Part shown: positions 1 through 8,662 of the stretch, one piece after another
How the letters are laid out: each line of letters opens with the position of its first letter
How positions within the stretch are numbered: the first letter of the stretch is position 1
Assembly: GCA_026707335.1 (NCBI GenBank)
Contig: JAPOXB010000103.1
Location: 1 to 24,678 of the forward strand
Source: Chloroflexota bacterium
GTDB lineage: Bacteria; Chloroflexota; Dehalococcoidia; Bin125
DNA length: 24,678 bases
Reading direction: 5' to 3'
The notes under the pieces: generated by a model
Told to the model about the DNA's origin: nothing
The model's database searches: none
The model's input: only the letters and a program-made list of their open reading frames with translations
Translations under genes and position numbers: made by a program

Positions 1-2
1 AC

Positions 3-1490
3 CTGCTGCGCTACGCGCTGGGCGCGCGCCGCTTCGCCGGGGCTCCCGCCGAGCTCGCGCGCCGCGAGCCGCCCGCGGCGCCGCCGCCCGCGGAACGCGA
101 GGCCGGCCCCCGGCGGCTGCCGACGCGGCGCGTCCTGCTCCGCTCAAGGAAGCGGAAGGAGGGCGAGCGCCGCACCGGGCGCCTGCCCTTCCGGCCCCAC
201 CGCCTCTTCGGCAAGCGCCGGCGCTTGGACGGCGAGGAGGCTGAGGCCGGACGCCGGGCCGCCACCCGGGAGCGCAGCGAGCGGCGTCCCGGACGCTGGC
301 GCGTCCTTCCCGTGCTGGCCGCCCTCGCGGTCGTGCTCGCCGCCCTGCCCCCCACGACGGCGCTGGCCCAGGAGCCCGGCGGGGAGGGCTGGAGCTCGGA
401 CGAGATCGAGTTCCAGCCCCCGCCCCCCGTGCCCGGACGGCGGATCTTCGTCGAGGGGCTGACCGTCCGCGGCGAGCGCGCCGGGGTCGCCCTGCGGGCG
501 GCCACCGACCTGCGGCTCACGGTGCGGGCCTTCGGCGGCCCCACGGGCCGCACGCTCCGCTCCTACCTGACGGCCTCCCTGGAGCAGGGAGAGCGGGTCA
601 GGTACGACCTGCCCCTGCACGGCCCGGCCCCCTCGCTCGTCTTCTCCTGGGAGGACGATCTGGGGCAGGCCGGCGCCGTCAGCCTGGACGGCGAGCGGCT
701 CCCCTACCCGCTGCCCAAGGCGGCGGGCGAGCTGTGCGCGCTGCGCGTCGTCGCGCTCGGCTGGAGCGCGGACACCGTGGAGGGTGCCGTCGCCTCACGG
801 TGCGCGAGCGCGACCCGGGAAACCGTCCCCCTCCAGACGGTGGCCGGCCACGCCGACGTCACCGCGACGGCGCTGCTGGCGGCCGAGGTCGTCGCCGTCT
901 CCGGGACCGTCACGGTCGCGTCCGGCGGCGCGCGGACCGCCGTCGCCTTCGTCGCCGGCAGCGAGACCCGCTTCCGCCTGCCGCTCGCGGCGGGCGAGGG
1001 GGTCCACACCCTCGCCATCAAGGCGCGACTGGAGGCCTCGCTGCGCGTCGCCCTGCCGCCGCTGGTGCAACTCACGCACCGCCCGCGGCGCGTCGAGCGG
1101 CGCACGGAGACCGTCCTCCTCACGCGTCCCGGTATCGACGAGACCGTGAGCGAGACCGTCACCCTCGCCGGCGAGGACGGCACGCCCGTCGAGCACACGG
1201 TCTCCGCGCACTTCTCCATCCCTTCGGAGACCGTCCACCACGAGGTCGTCCTCAGCGTCGTCCACCCGGAGCGGATCGAGGCGGAGGTCGTGGCGCGGTC
1301 CCCGATTGAGCGAAGTCGCCACGAGACGCTGGCGCTCGCCTCGAGCGTCGGGGCCGACGAGCCCTACCGGGCGCTCACCGTCCCGGAGCCCGAGCCCGAA
1401 CCCGCACGACCCGCGTCCGACCAGACGCCCGCCACGGGCGGCGAGCTGAGCGACTGGTTCGAGCGGCTTGGCTGGGAGTGGATCTGGTGA
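3..1490 (+). CDS. Membrane-anchored, exported beta-rich protein of the conjugation operon (5' end outside the window)
   Basis: The frame is open from the left edge and keeps strong G/C third-position bias, so the gene probably starts upstream. The first in-window start, a TTG at 225, has no ribosome binding site and is unlikely. The first ~75 visible residues are Arg/Pro-rich and could be the cytoplasmic tail of a PrgI/TcpE (VirB3-like) membrane protein, but this is a weak resemblance. A basic stretch then leads to a hydrophobic helix (about nt 300-368, ending in an AxA-like site), so the rest should lie outside the membrane. That part is rich in Val, Thr and Ala, looks all-beta, and ends in a Pro/Glu stretch and a Trp-rich tail. 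I recognise no family. Its stop overlaps the start of the VirB2-like gene, so the two are probably translated together. A structural role in the secretion channel is inference from position. Confidence 0.6.
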   Translation: MLRYALGARRFAGAPAELARREPPAAPPPAEREAGPRRLPTRRVLLRSRKRKEGERRTGRLPFRPHRLFGKRRRLDGEEAEAGRRAATRERSERRPGRWRVLPVLAALAVVLAALPPTTALAQEPGGEGWSSDEIEFQPPPPVPGRRIFVEGLTVRGERAGVALRAATDLRLTVRAFGGPTGRTLRSYLTASLEQGERVRYDLPLHGPAPSLVFSWEDDLGQAGAVSLDGERLPYPLPKAAGELCALRVVALGWSADTVEGAVASRCASATRETVPLQTVAGHADVTATALLAAEVVAVSGTVTVASGGARTAVAFVAGSETRFRLPLAAGEGVHTLAIKARLEASLRVALPPLVQLTHRPRRVERRTETVLLTRPGIDETVSETVTLAGEDGTPVEHTVSAHFSIPSETVHHEVVLSVVHPERIEAEVVARSPIERSRHETLALASSVGADEPYRALTVPEPEPEPARPASDQTPATGGELSDWFERLGWEWIW

Positions 1491-1798
1491 GGCGGCTGGG
1501 AACCGCCCTGCTCTTCTGCGGGGTCGCGCTGGTCACGGCCGGCGCGGCCCCCGAGGAGGAGCAGGCCATGCTCGACGCCTTCGACGAGGCGCTCACGGCG
1601 ATGGCCTACGCCGCCGCCGGGCTGACGGTCTTCGCGATCGTCTGGGCCGGTGTGCTGCTCATGGCCGAGGGCGCCGAGGGGCGCGGCGGCGGACGCGCCC
1701 GCAGCGCCGTCGTCCTCGCCCTGGCCGGGCTTGCCCTGGTGCTCTCGGCCAAGGGCGTCGCCGCGCTGCTGCGCGCGGGCGTCATCCCCATCTCCTGA
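1487..1798 (+). CDS. Small VirB2/TrbC-like membrane protein (candidate pilin)
   Basis: About 103 residues. The N-terminus has two Arg and a hydrophobic run ending in TAGAA, like a cleavable signal peptide. An acidic segment follows, then two transmembrane helices separated by a short Gly/Arg-rich turn, ending just before the stop. Signal peptide plus two helices is the layout of VirB2/TrbC pilins, and the position directly before a VirB4 gene agrees. I chose the GTG at 1487, which overlaps the previous stop (GTGA) and has GGGAG at 1474-1478. A GTG at 1478 in the same frame is possible. No sequence motif is diagnostic for this family, so the call rests on topology and neighbours. It could also be a small VirB3-like or unrelated membrane subunit. 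Confidence 0.6.
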   Translation: MRRLGTALLFCGVALVTAGAAPEEEQAMLDAFDEALTAMAYAAAGLTVFAIVWAGVLLMAEGAEGRGGGRARSAVVLALAGLALVLSAKGVAALLRAGVIPIS

Positions 1799-1813
1799 CG
1801 AAGGGACATCACG

Positions 1814-4117
1814 ATGCGACAACCGATCGGACTGAGGAAGCGCGCGGCGGCGGTCCCGCCCGGCGGGGCCGTGACCGGGACAGGTCCGCGGGGCGACGGC
1901 GGCGGCGCCTCTCCCGCCCGCGACACCCCGGAGCCGGAGCCCGACGCCCCGCCCGGGCTGCCGCTCGCCTTCATGCTCTCGCACCTCGAGGACGACGGGC
2001 CGGTGCGCCTCGACGGCGTCAAGCTCGGCGTCTGCGAGGTGCTCGGCCTCGAGCTGGATGAGCCGCGGCTCGGGGCCTTCGCCGGCGCCCTCAACGCCTG
2101 TGACTTCCCCCTCCAGCTGCTCGTGCGTCAGCATCCGCCCGGCCTCGGCAAGCTGCGCGAGGATCTCGAACGGACGCAGCCGGAGGGTCTGCCGCCGCGC
2201 AGCCGGGCGGCGGCGGCGTCGCTCGGGCGGCTGCTGGGCGAGCTGGAGACGCGCGACGGCATCCTCGACCGCCGCTTCTACGCCGTCTGCGAGCACGAGC
2301 GCAGCGACGAGTTGCACGCCCTGCTCCAGCGCGCCGGGCTGGCCGTGCACCCGCTCGATGGCCGCCAGCTGCGCATGCTGCTGCTCGCCTCCGCCCTCGG
2401 CGGCTCGCCGCGGGAGTTCGACGAGGACGCCGCCGTCGAGGTCGAGGTCCGGCGCCGCGAGATCCGCGCAGGCGACCGCCTCATGCGCTCCCTGCACCTC
2501 GCGCGCTGGCCGCGCTCGCTCGCCCCCGGCTTCCTCCAGGGGCTGATGGCCGCCGGCGTCCCGATGGACCTCGCCCTGCATCTCGGCCCGATCCCGGCCT
2601 CCGTGGCGGCGCGCACGCTGGAGTGGCAGAAGGTGCGCTTCGAGTCGGCCAGGAGCCTCACCTTCAAGCGCGGCCGGAGCCTCTCCCCGGAGGCGGAGAT
2701 CGCCCTTGAGGACGTGACCCGCCTGCGCGACGAGGTGCAGCGCGGCCGCGAGCGGCTGTTCCACGCCTCGCTCTCGCTCACCCTCCACGCCGGGGACGGG
2801 GAGACCCTGCGAGACCTCACCCAGCGCGCCAGGGCCCACTTCGCGGCTTCGCTGGGCAGGCTCGACGCCCTGCCCTTCCGCCAGCGCGAGGGCCTGCTCT
2901 CGACGCTCCCGCTCGCCCTCAACGCGGTCGCCGTCTGGCGCACGCTCGACACGTCGTCGCTGGCGATGCTGTACCCCTTCTCCCCGCCCGACCTGGACAC
3001 GCGCGGCGGCACGCTGCAGGGCGTCGACCTGCGCGCCTGCTCGCCGGTCGTCTACGACCCCTGGGACGGCACGCACCTCAACGCCAATACGGCCGTGCTG
3101 GCGCGCTCTGGCGCGGGCAAATCGTTCGCGACGAAGCTGGGTGTGCTCAGGGGCGTCACCCGCGGCGTCGTCGCCTACGTGATCGACCCCGAGGGCGAGT
3201 ACGCCGCCATGGCCCGTGCCGCGGGCGGGCGCGTGCTCTCGCCGGGCGTGGCTGGCCAGGGCCTGAACCCCTTCGTCATCGACACCGGCGACCCCGGGGA
3301 GCTGCTGCTGCGCATCGGCAGCCTGCGGCGGCTGATCGAGGTGATGATCGGGGAGCCGCTCGGCGCGGAGCGGCGCGCGTCCCTCGACCACGCCCTCGCC
3401 GCCTACTACGCGCAGGGACGCGGGCGCAGCGGCTTCGCCGACTTCTACGCGTACCTCCGGGAGAGCGCGGAGGGCGACCCCGCCCTCGCCCGGCTGCTGC
3501 GGCCCTTCGCCAGCGGCAGCCTGCGCCACCTGCTCACCGACGAGGGCGACGACCTGCTCGCCAACGAGGCACTGGTCACCGTCTTCGACCTGCGCCTGCT
3601 GGAGCCCGAGTTGCGCCCCGCCGCCGCGATGGTCTGCACGGAGACGGTCTGGGCGGCCGCGGCGCGTCACCCCCGGCCGCGGCTGCTCGTGGTGGACGAG
3701 GTCTGGTCGATCATGCAGCACCCCGAGGGCGCCGCGTTCATGGTCTCCATGGCCAAGCGGGCGCGGAAGCACCGGCTCGGGCTGCAGTTCATCACGCAGG
3801 ACGTGCAGGACCTGCTCAGCGAGGATCCCTCGCGCGCCATCACCGGCCACTCGGGGCGCGCCCTCCTCCAGAACGCCGCCTTCAAGCTGCTGCTCCAGCA
3901 GGACGCCGCCGCCATCTCCACGGTGGGCGACGCCTTCGACCTGCCCGAGGAGCTGCAGCGCTGGCTGCTGTCCTGCCCGCGCGGCGACGGGCTGCTGCTC
4001 GCCCGCGGCAACCGCTTCCCGATCCGCATCGAGGCCACGCCCGAGGAGGCCGAGCTGATCGAGTGGCGGCCGGGGGCGCACCACACGGGCGCCGCCAACG
4101 CAGCGGACGAGCGATAG
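1814..4117 (+). CDS. virB4: VirB4-family type IV secretion ATPase
   Basis: 767 residues, normal for VirB4/TrbE/CagE-type ATPases, which sit at the inner-membrane base of the conjugation channel and power its assembly and transfer. A Pro/Gly-rich leader of ~50 residues is followed by the alpha/beta N-terminal VirB4 region. The RecA-like motor follows, with Walker A RSGAGKS at residues 431-437 and Walker B LLVVDE ending at D628-E629. The later segments FITQDVQDLL and ALLQNAAFKLLLQQD match the conserved VirB4 C-terminal region. ATG 1814 has AAGGGA 9 nt upstream. The gene lies 15 nt after the VirB2-like gene. No key residue is missing. A long open frame on the opposite strand here is a GC-rich shadow. 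Confidence 0.93.
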   Translation: MRQPIGLRKRAAAVPPGGAVTGTGPRGDGGGASPARDTPEPEPDAPPGLPLAFMLSHLEDDGPVRLDGVKLGVCEVLGLELDEPRLGAFAGALNACDFPLQLLVRQHPPGLGKLREDLERTQPEGLPPRSRAAAASLGRLLGELETRDGILDRRFYAVCEHERSDELHALLQRAGLAVHPLDGRQLRMLLLASALGGSPREFDEDAAVEVEVRRREIRAGDRLMRSLHLARWPRSLAPGFLQGLMAAGVPMDLALHLGPIPASVAARTLEWQKVRFESARSLTFKRGRSLSPEAEIALEDVTRLRDEVQRGRERLFHASLSLTLHAGDGETLRDLTQRARAHFAASLGRLDALPFRQREGLLSTLPLALNAVAVWRTLDTSSLAMLYPFSPPDLDTRGGTLQGVDLRACSPVVYDPWDGTHLNANTAVLARSGAGKSFATKLGVLRGVTRGVVAYVIDPEGEYAAMARAAGGRVLSPGVAGQGLNPFVIDTGDPGELLLRIGSLRRLIEVMIGEPLGAERRASLDHALAAYYAQGRGRSGFADFYAYLRESAEGDPALARLLRPFASGSLRHLLTDEGDDLLANEALVTVFDLRLLEPELRPAAAMVCTETVWAAAARHPRPRLLVVDEVWSIMQHPEGAAFMVSMAKRARKHRLGLQFITQDVQDLLSEDPSRAITGHSGRALLQNAAFKLLLQQDAAAISTVGDAFDLPEELQRWLLSCPRGDGLLLARGNRFPIRIEATPEEAELIEWRPGAHHTGAANAADER

Positions 4118-4286
4118 AGGAGCGATGAAGCCTGAGACCAACGACCAGGTCCGATCATCCATGACGCGCCCGACACGACTAGACGCACCGATCAACCACG
4201 GAAGGAATCCACGTCCATGCGACTCAACCCGTTCGGCCGAACGAAGCCCACCAACCACACCACCGCAAAGAGGAGGACAACTGCCC
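4118..4286 (+). other. A/C-rich intergenic leader before the coupling-ATPase gene
   Basis: This 169-nt gap has clearly more A and C, and weaker codon bias, than its neighbours. It carries two translation signals: GAAGGA at 4201-4206 before an ATG at 4217, and a strong AGGAGG at 4271-4276 before the ATG at 4287. An in-frame ATG at 4125 would add 54 residues, but they have non-coding composition and GAGGAG lies only 2 nt before it. I therefore treat this as an untranslated leader or a leader-peptide region. Confidence 0.5.
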
Positions 4287-4360
4287 ATGCGATTCAACCT
4301 CTTCCGCCAATCCACTCCCGAGCCCGTGCTGCTGGCGGTGACACCGCCGCGCACGGGTGA
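4217..4360 (+). CDS. Possible leader peptide, 47 aa, overlapping the coupling-ATPase start
   Basis: An ATG with GAAGGA 10 nt upstream opens a 47-codon frame that ends 71 nt inside the next gene in another frame. Its first residues, MRLNPFGRTKP, resemble the real start of the downstream protein, MRFNLFRQSTP, codon for codon. It may be a translated leader that couples to the downstream gene, or the relic of a duplicated 5' end. The rest is Thr/His/Pro-rich with no domain. Low certainty that a protein is made. Confidence 0.25.
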   Translation: MRLNPFGRTKPTNHTTAKRRTTAHAIQPLPPIHSRARAAGGDTAAHG

Positions 4361-6887
4361 GCGCACGCTGCTCGCCGTCGAGAATCTGCTCGCCTCGATC
4401 GCCGTGCCCGAACCCTTCTCGCTCGAACTCTGCGGCGACGCCGACGGGGTCACGTTCTTGGCGCGCTGCCTGGATCAGCAGGTGGTTCGGCAGCAGCTCT
4501 CCGCCCGCTACCCGCAAGGCCGCGTCGACCGCCTGTCGTCGGACGAGGACCCGCTGCGGCTCGCCTCAGGCGAACAGGCGTGGGCGATCACCCTCAGATC
4601 GAGCGGTCCCGAATACGTGCCGCTGCGCGTCTTCGGCGACGACGACCTGCTCGACGCCGGCTCCGACCCGCTGCTCGCCCTCCTCGGCGCCCTGTCGGAC
4701 GTGCGCGCGGGCGAACGCGTCGTGGCCCGGCTGCGATTGCGCTCGCTCGGTCCCGACTGGTCACAAGCCCACCAGCGCCGGGCGCACGAGCCGGCCCTGC
4801 GGGAGCGCCACGACTCCTACCAGATCAGCGAATCGCGGCGGCACCGCGTCGAACTCACGGGCGCGGCCATCCTCGCGGTCGCCGGCGCTAGCGTCCTCCA
4901 GGGCTACCGCTGGTGGCAGGCGGGGGAGGAGTGGAAGGCGATCGCTCTCGGGGCCGGCGCCGCCCTCGCGCTCGGGCTGGCCGGCTGGGCGTGGGCCCGC
5001 TGGCAACGCTCGCGCAACCGCATTCACGACCCGATCCTCGTCAGGGAGAAGGTCTCGCGGGTCGCTTTCGAGGCTGACATTGAGGTCATCGCCGTCGTGC
5101 CCGGGACGAAACAGGACGAGGGCCGCGCGCGGGCCGAGGCGCTCCTCGGGGAGGTGGCGGCCGCCTACCGCCACTACGACCACCCGGCAGGGGCGCGTTT
5201 CCGGATAAGCCTGATGCGGCCCGCCCTACCCAACCCTGAGGCGCTGGATCCCTCCGGCCCCGGACTGCTAGGCGCCCGGAGCGTGCTGGGCGTCCGCGAG
5301 GTCGCCGCGCTCTGGCATCCGCCGGGGGCGAAGGACGAGACGCCGCTCGTGGAACGCTCGGGCGCGCGCGTACTGCTCCCTCCGGCGAACGGCGTGCGCG
5401 GCGGTGCGCTCGTGGGCGAGACCACGGCTGGCGATCCCCGCCCGATCCATTTCTCCCTCGACCTGACGCGCCGCCACCACCTCTACGTGGCGCGCACGCG
5501 CATGGGCAAGTCGACGCTCATGCAGCACCTCGTCACCCACCGGCTCCGGGAGAAGGCCGTCGGGCGCGACCGCGACGCGATCGTCGTCGTCGACCCCCAC
5601 GCCGACCTCGTGGAGAGCATCCTTGAGCACGTCCCCGAGTCTCTCGCTGATTCGGTGCGCCTCGTCGACCTCGCGGGGACGGGCGGCTACCCCGGCGTCA
5701 ACCTGCTCGACACGCGCGTCTTCAGCGACCGCGACCGCACCGCCGACTCGGTCGTGCGCGTCGCGCGCGGCCTCTGGGAGCAGTGGGGACCGCGCATGCA
5801 GTCGATCCTCGAGCAGGTCGTCAAGAGCCTGCACGAGTACAATTCCCACCCAGACATTCCCGACGACGAGCAGCTCACGATCCTCGACGGGCTGCGCCTG
5901 CTCTCCGACCCCAGCTTCCGGACGCAGGTCCTGGAACGGGTGAGCGACGCGTTCCTGCTGGAGTGGTGGGCGCGCGACTTCGCCTCCTGGACACGGCAGT
6001 ACCAGGCCGACGCGCTCGCGCCGGTGCAGACGCGGCTCTCCTACTACGCCTCTTCGAAGCGGGCGCGCGCCATCCTCGGCCAGCCCCGCTCCACCATCGA
6101 CCTCCGGCGCACAATCCTCGACGGGGGCGTGCTACTGGTGTCGACGGCGCAGGGGGCGGCGGGGCGAGACGTCGCGGCGCTGGTCGGCGCCTCCATCCTC
6201 AACCTCGTCGACGCCGTCATCCGCGAGCAGGGCGCGCTGCCGCCGGAGCAACGCCGCGGCGCGCTCGTCGTCGTCGACGAGATGCAGTCGATGCCGGGCG
6301 TCGACTACGAGTCGATGCTCTCGGAGCTGGGCAAGTTCGGGGCGTCGCTGGTGCTCGCCACGCAGAGCTTGGCGAAGCTCGACGACCTCTCGCCGACGAT
6401 GCGCGACACCGTGCTCGCCAACATCGGCTGCCTCGCCGTCTTCCAGGTGGCGGGGACGGACGCGCGCCAACTCGTCTGGGAGCTTGACCGTGATCGCGTC
6501 TCCGAGGAGGACATCGTCTCGTTGCCCGTGCATCACGCCTACGTGCGGGCCACGGTGGGGAGCGAGCGCACGCCCGCTTTCTCGATGGAGGTGCGCAAGC
6601 CGGCCGACGGAAGCCCGGGAACGGCACAGCGCATCCGCTCGGAAGCGGCCTCCTACCTGCTCACGGAGGAGGAAATCGCGGCCCAGCGCGCCGAGGGACG
6701 CAGGCGCGTCGAGCGGTGGCTCGAAGAGCGCGAGCAAGCCGGCAAGGCGGCGACCGGGGACAGCAACGCTGGAGCCGGCTCCTCCGCGGACAAGGCCGAT
6801 GGGTCTGGGGCGGAGCCGCGCCGCAAGCGGTCGCGCAGCAAGCACAACCGGGCGCCGGGCGGCGCCTCCGCGGAGGACTCGGCGTGA
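4287..6887 (+). CDS. VirD4/TraD-like conjugative coupling ATPase
   Basis: 866 residues from the ATG with AGGAGG 10 nt upstream. An N-terminal soluble alpha/beta region (~1-180) is followed by two transmembrane helices (~189-205 and ~215-240), a second small domain, then an FtsK/HerA-type motor. Walker A reads ARTRMGKST with Lys408; the usual first Gly is Ala. Walker B is ALVVVDE ending at D664-E665. The segment LVLATQSLAKLDDL fits the sensor region of TraD/TraG-type motors. Such proteins bring the DNA-relaxase complex to the type IV channel. The C-terminal ~50 residues are a low-complexity Gly/Ala/Ser and Lys/Arg tail, possibly for DNA or partner contact. The next gene starts inside its stop codon (GTGA). 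Confidence 0.85.
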   Translation: MRFNLFRQSTPEPVLLAVTPPRTGERTLLAVENLLASIAVPEPFSLELCGDADGVTFLARCLDQQVVRQQLSARYPQGRVDRLSSDEDPLRLASGEQAWAITLRSSGPEYVPLRVFGDDDLLDAGSDPLLALLGALSDVRAGERVVARLRLRSLGPDWSQAHQRRAHEPALRERHDSYQISESRRHRVELTGAAILAVAGASVLQGYRWWQAGEEWKAIALGAGAALALGLAGWAWARWQRSRNRIHDPILVREKVSRVAFEADIEVIAVVPGTKQDEGRARAEALLGEVAAAYRHYDHPAGARFRISLMRPALPNPEALDPSGPGLLGARSVLGVREVAALWHPPGAKDETPLVERSGARVLLPPANGVRGGALVGETTAGDPRPIHFSLDLTRRHHLYVARTRMGKSTLMQHLVTHRLREKAVGRDRDAIVVVDPHADLVESILEHVPESLADSVRLVDLAGTGGYPGVNLLDTRVFSDRDRTADSVVRVARGLWEQWGPRMQSILEQVVKSLHEYNSHPDIPDDEQLTILDGLRLLSDPSFRTQVLERVSDAFLLEWWARDFASWTRQYQADALAPVQTRLSYYASSKRARAILGQPRSTIDLRRTILDGGVLLVSTAQGAAGRDVAALVGASILNLVDAVIREQGALPPEQRRGALVVVDEMQSMPGVDYESMLSELGKFGASLVLATQSLAKLDDLSPTMRDTVLANIGCLAVFQVAGTDARQLVWELDRDRVSEEDIVSLPVHHAYVRATVGSERTPAFSMEVRKPADGSPGTAQRIRSEAASYLLTEEEIAAQRAEGRRRVERWLEEREQAGKAATGDSNAGAGSSADKADGSGAEPRRKRSRSKHNRAPGGASAEDSA

Positions 6888-8515
6888 AGGTTGAACACGA
6901 CCTCCTGCGGGTGCTCGGCGAAGCACCCTTCCTCGACCCGCTGGAGGCGGCCGCTCTCTCCGGCTGGTCGCGGGGCGCGGTCTACGCCGCGGCGCGAAAG
7001 CTCGGGGAGGCAGGTTTCGTCGCGTCACTCCCCCACGCCTCCGAGCTCGTCGCTCCGACGCAGCGCTACTCCCTCACGCGTGCCGGTCTGCATCGCCTCG
7101 CGGAACAGGAGGGCGAGGGCCTGTGCGAGGCGCTGCGCTCGCGGCCCCTCACGGCGCACTGGCAGCGGCTCCTGCTGGAGCGCCTCGACGCCGTGGCCGT
7201 GATCTACCGACTCGCGGCGGCGATCGCCGACGGCGCCTGGCCGCTCCGCTTCCGCTGGTACCGCGCTCAGCCGATGGACGCTGCCGTCGCGCTGCCCGAC
7301 GGGCGCAGCCTCTTCGTCGTGCGCCAGGGCCGGACCGCCGACCGCACGTCTTTCGCCAAGCGCCTCTGGCGGCTGCGCGAGGGGCCGCCCCCGGGCGCGT
7401 ACCTCGTGCTCGTCCCCGACGCGGTGCGCCTGCGCCACACGGCGCGCCTGATGGCGCAGGCGTCCGCGCCCGCCTTCCTGGCGCTGGAGCGCGACGCCGC
7501 CGCAGGATCGGGCACACGCGCCTGGCGCTCGGCGGCGGGCTCGCCCTCGCTCTCGCTCGGCGAGGTGCTCGCGCACGTCGGGGATCGTCGCGCATGGCCG
7601 CAGGAGGAGCCGCTCGCCCGGGTGACGGTGCCGCGCGACATCCGCCTGACGGGGGTGCGCCGCGCCCCGGTCTGGCTGTTCCCCGCCCTGCTCAGGCCGG
7701 CGGAGAAGCACGTGCTCGGCCTCATCGCCGACTGGCCGTGGATCGCGCCCGCGCACCTGGGCCGGCTGCTCGGCGTCTCGGCGCGGCGCGTCTCGCAGAT
7801 CCTGCAGCCGCTCGAGGCGGCCGCGCTAGCGAACCGCGTCTCGGGGAGGCTCGTGCTCGGCGACCGCGGGCTGGCGCTGCTCGCGCGGCGCGACCGCTCC
7901 GCCGTCCATCTCGCCCGCGCTCGCTGGAGCGCCCGGCCGCTGGATCCCTCAGCGCCACTCGCGTGGCGTAACGTCACCGGCAGGCGCAGCCGCCAACTCC
8001 TGCGTACGATCGAGCACACCGCCGCCGTCCACTGGTTCGTTGCCGCGCTGGCTGAGCAGGCGCTGGAACACGGCCCCGAGGTCGTGCAACTCGACCCGCC
8101 GCACCGCGCCTCGCGCTACTTCCGGGACGGGGGAGCCGTTCACTCCGTCCATCCCGACGCCTTCGGCGTCCTGGAGACGGATGGCGAGCCCCGGCCGTTC
8201 TTCCTTGAGTGGGAGCGCCGCGCCGTCAGGCCCTCGACCATGGCGACGCGGCTCGCCCCTTACCTGCGCTACTACGCCTCGCAGCGCCCTACCGACCATC
8301 ACGGCGCCCGGCCGGCCGTGCTCGTCGTCTTCGACGACGAAGTCGCCGCACATCACTTCCTGCGGGTGGCCGCCGCCGAGACGAAGCGCGCCCGCGTCGA
8401 CGTGCCCTTGCGGGTGTCGCATCGCGCGCTGCTGGAACAGGAGGGGCCGCTGGGAGCCGCCTGGCGCACGGTGGCCGCCGCTGAACCGTCGCGCCCCTGG
8501 CACCAGTCCACTTGA
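6884..8515 (+). CDS. Replic_Relax family protein with duplicated core (plasmid/ICE replication-relaxation)
   Basis: 543 residues from GTG 6884, which overlaps the previous stop and has GGAGG at 6873-6877. Replic_Relax proteins occur with conjugation genes on plasmids and ICEs and are thought to act on DNA at the origin; their activity is poorly defined. The protein appears to hold two copies of winged helix plus a PD-(D/E)xK-like fold. The C-terminal copy has HPDA (D425) and LEWER (E442, E444), a plausible metal site. The N-terminal copy has a matching MDAA (D132), but VVRQGR replaces the acidic motif, so it looks inactive. The second winged helix lies around residues 265-330. No HUH or MOB relaxase motif is visible, so this may be the element's DNA-processing protein. 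The nuclease reading is inference. Confidence 0.72.
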   Translation: MKVEHDLLRVLGEAPFLDPLEAAALSGWSRGAVYAAARKLGEAGFVASLPHASELVAPTQRYSLTRAGLHRLAEQEGEGLCEALRSRPLTAHWQRLLLERLDAVAVIYRLAAAIADGAWPLRFRWYRAQPMDAAVALPDGRSLFVVRQGRTADRTSFAKRLWRLREGPPPGAYLVLVPDAVRLRHTARLMAQASAPAFLALERDAAAGSGTRAWRSAAGSPSLSLGEVLAHVGDRRAWPQEEPLARVTVPRDIRLTGVRRAPVWLFPALLRPAEKHVLGLIADWPWIAPAHLGRLLGVSARRVSQILQPLEAAALANRVSGRLVLGDRGLALLARRDRSAVHLARARWSARPLDPSAPLAWRNVTGRRSRQLLRTIEHTAAVHWFVAALAEQALEHGPEVVQLDPPHRASRYFRDGGAVHSVHPDAFGVLETDGEPRPFFLEWERRAVRPSTMATRLAPYLRYYASQRPTDHHGARPAVLVVFDDEVAAHHFLRVAAAETKRARVDVPLRVSHRALLEQEGPLGAAWRTVAAAEPSRPWHQST

Positions 8516-8645
8516 GGTCCGGGGGACGGCGGCGCCATCACGGGCGCACGGCTTCAGCATCCACTGGAGGTCGCACCCCCACCCCCGTTTGGATCCGGGA
8601 CGCCTCGTCGGGCACCGGTCCCTGCCCCGCTTTCCCCGTCACACA

Positions 8646-8651
8646 TATGAT
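8646..8651 (+). promoter_or_regulatory. Candidate -10 box of the toxin-antitoxin operon
   Basis: TATGAT lies 11 bp before the toxin ATG and stands out in GC-rich DNA. Transcription would start near 8658, giving an almost leaderless message; no ribosome binding site precedes the toxin. No convincing -35 is present at the usual distance. Confidence 0.4.
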
Positions 8652-8662
8652 ACGCTCCGTGC

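Noticed and set aside
4125..4286. Start of the coupling ATPase at ATG 4125
   Set aside because: Ribosome binding site is only 2 nt away and the 54 residues look non-coding, while ATG 4287 has AGGAGG at good spacing.
1364..4453. 1029-codon open frame on the minus strand opposite the VirB4 gene
   Set aside because: It is the antisense shadow of a gene with clear Walker motifs; its protein is Gly/Arg/Gln/His-rich with no domain.
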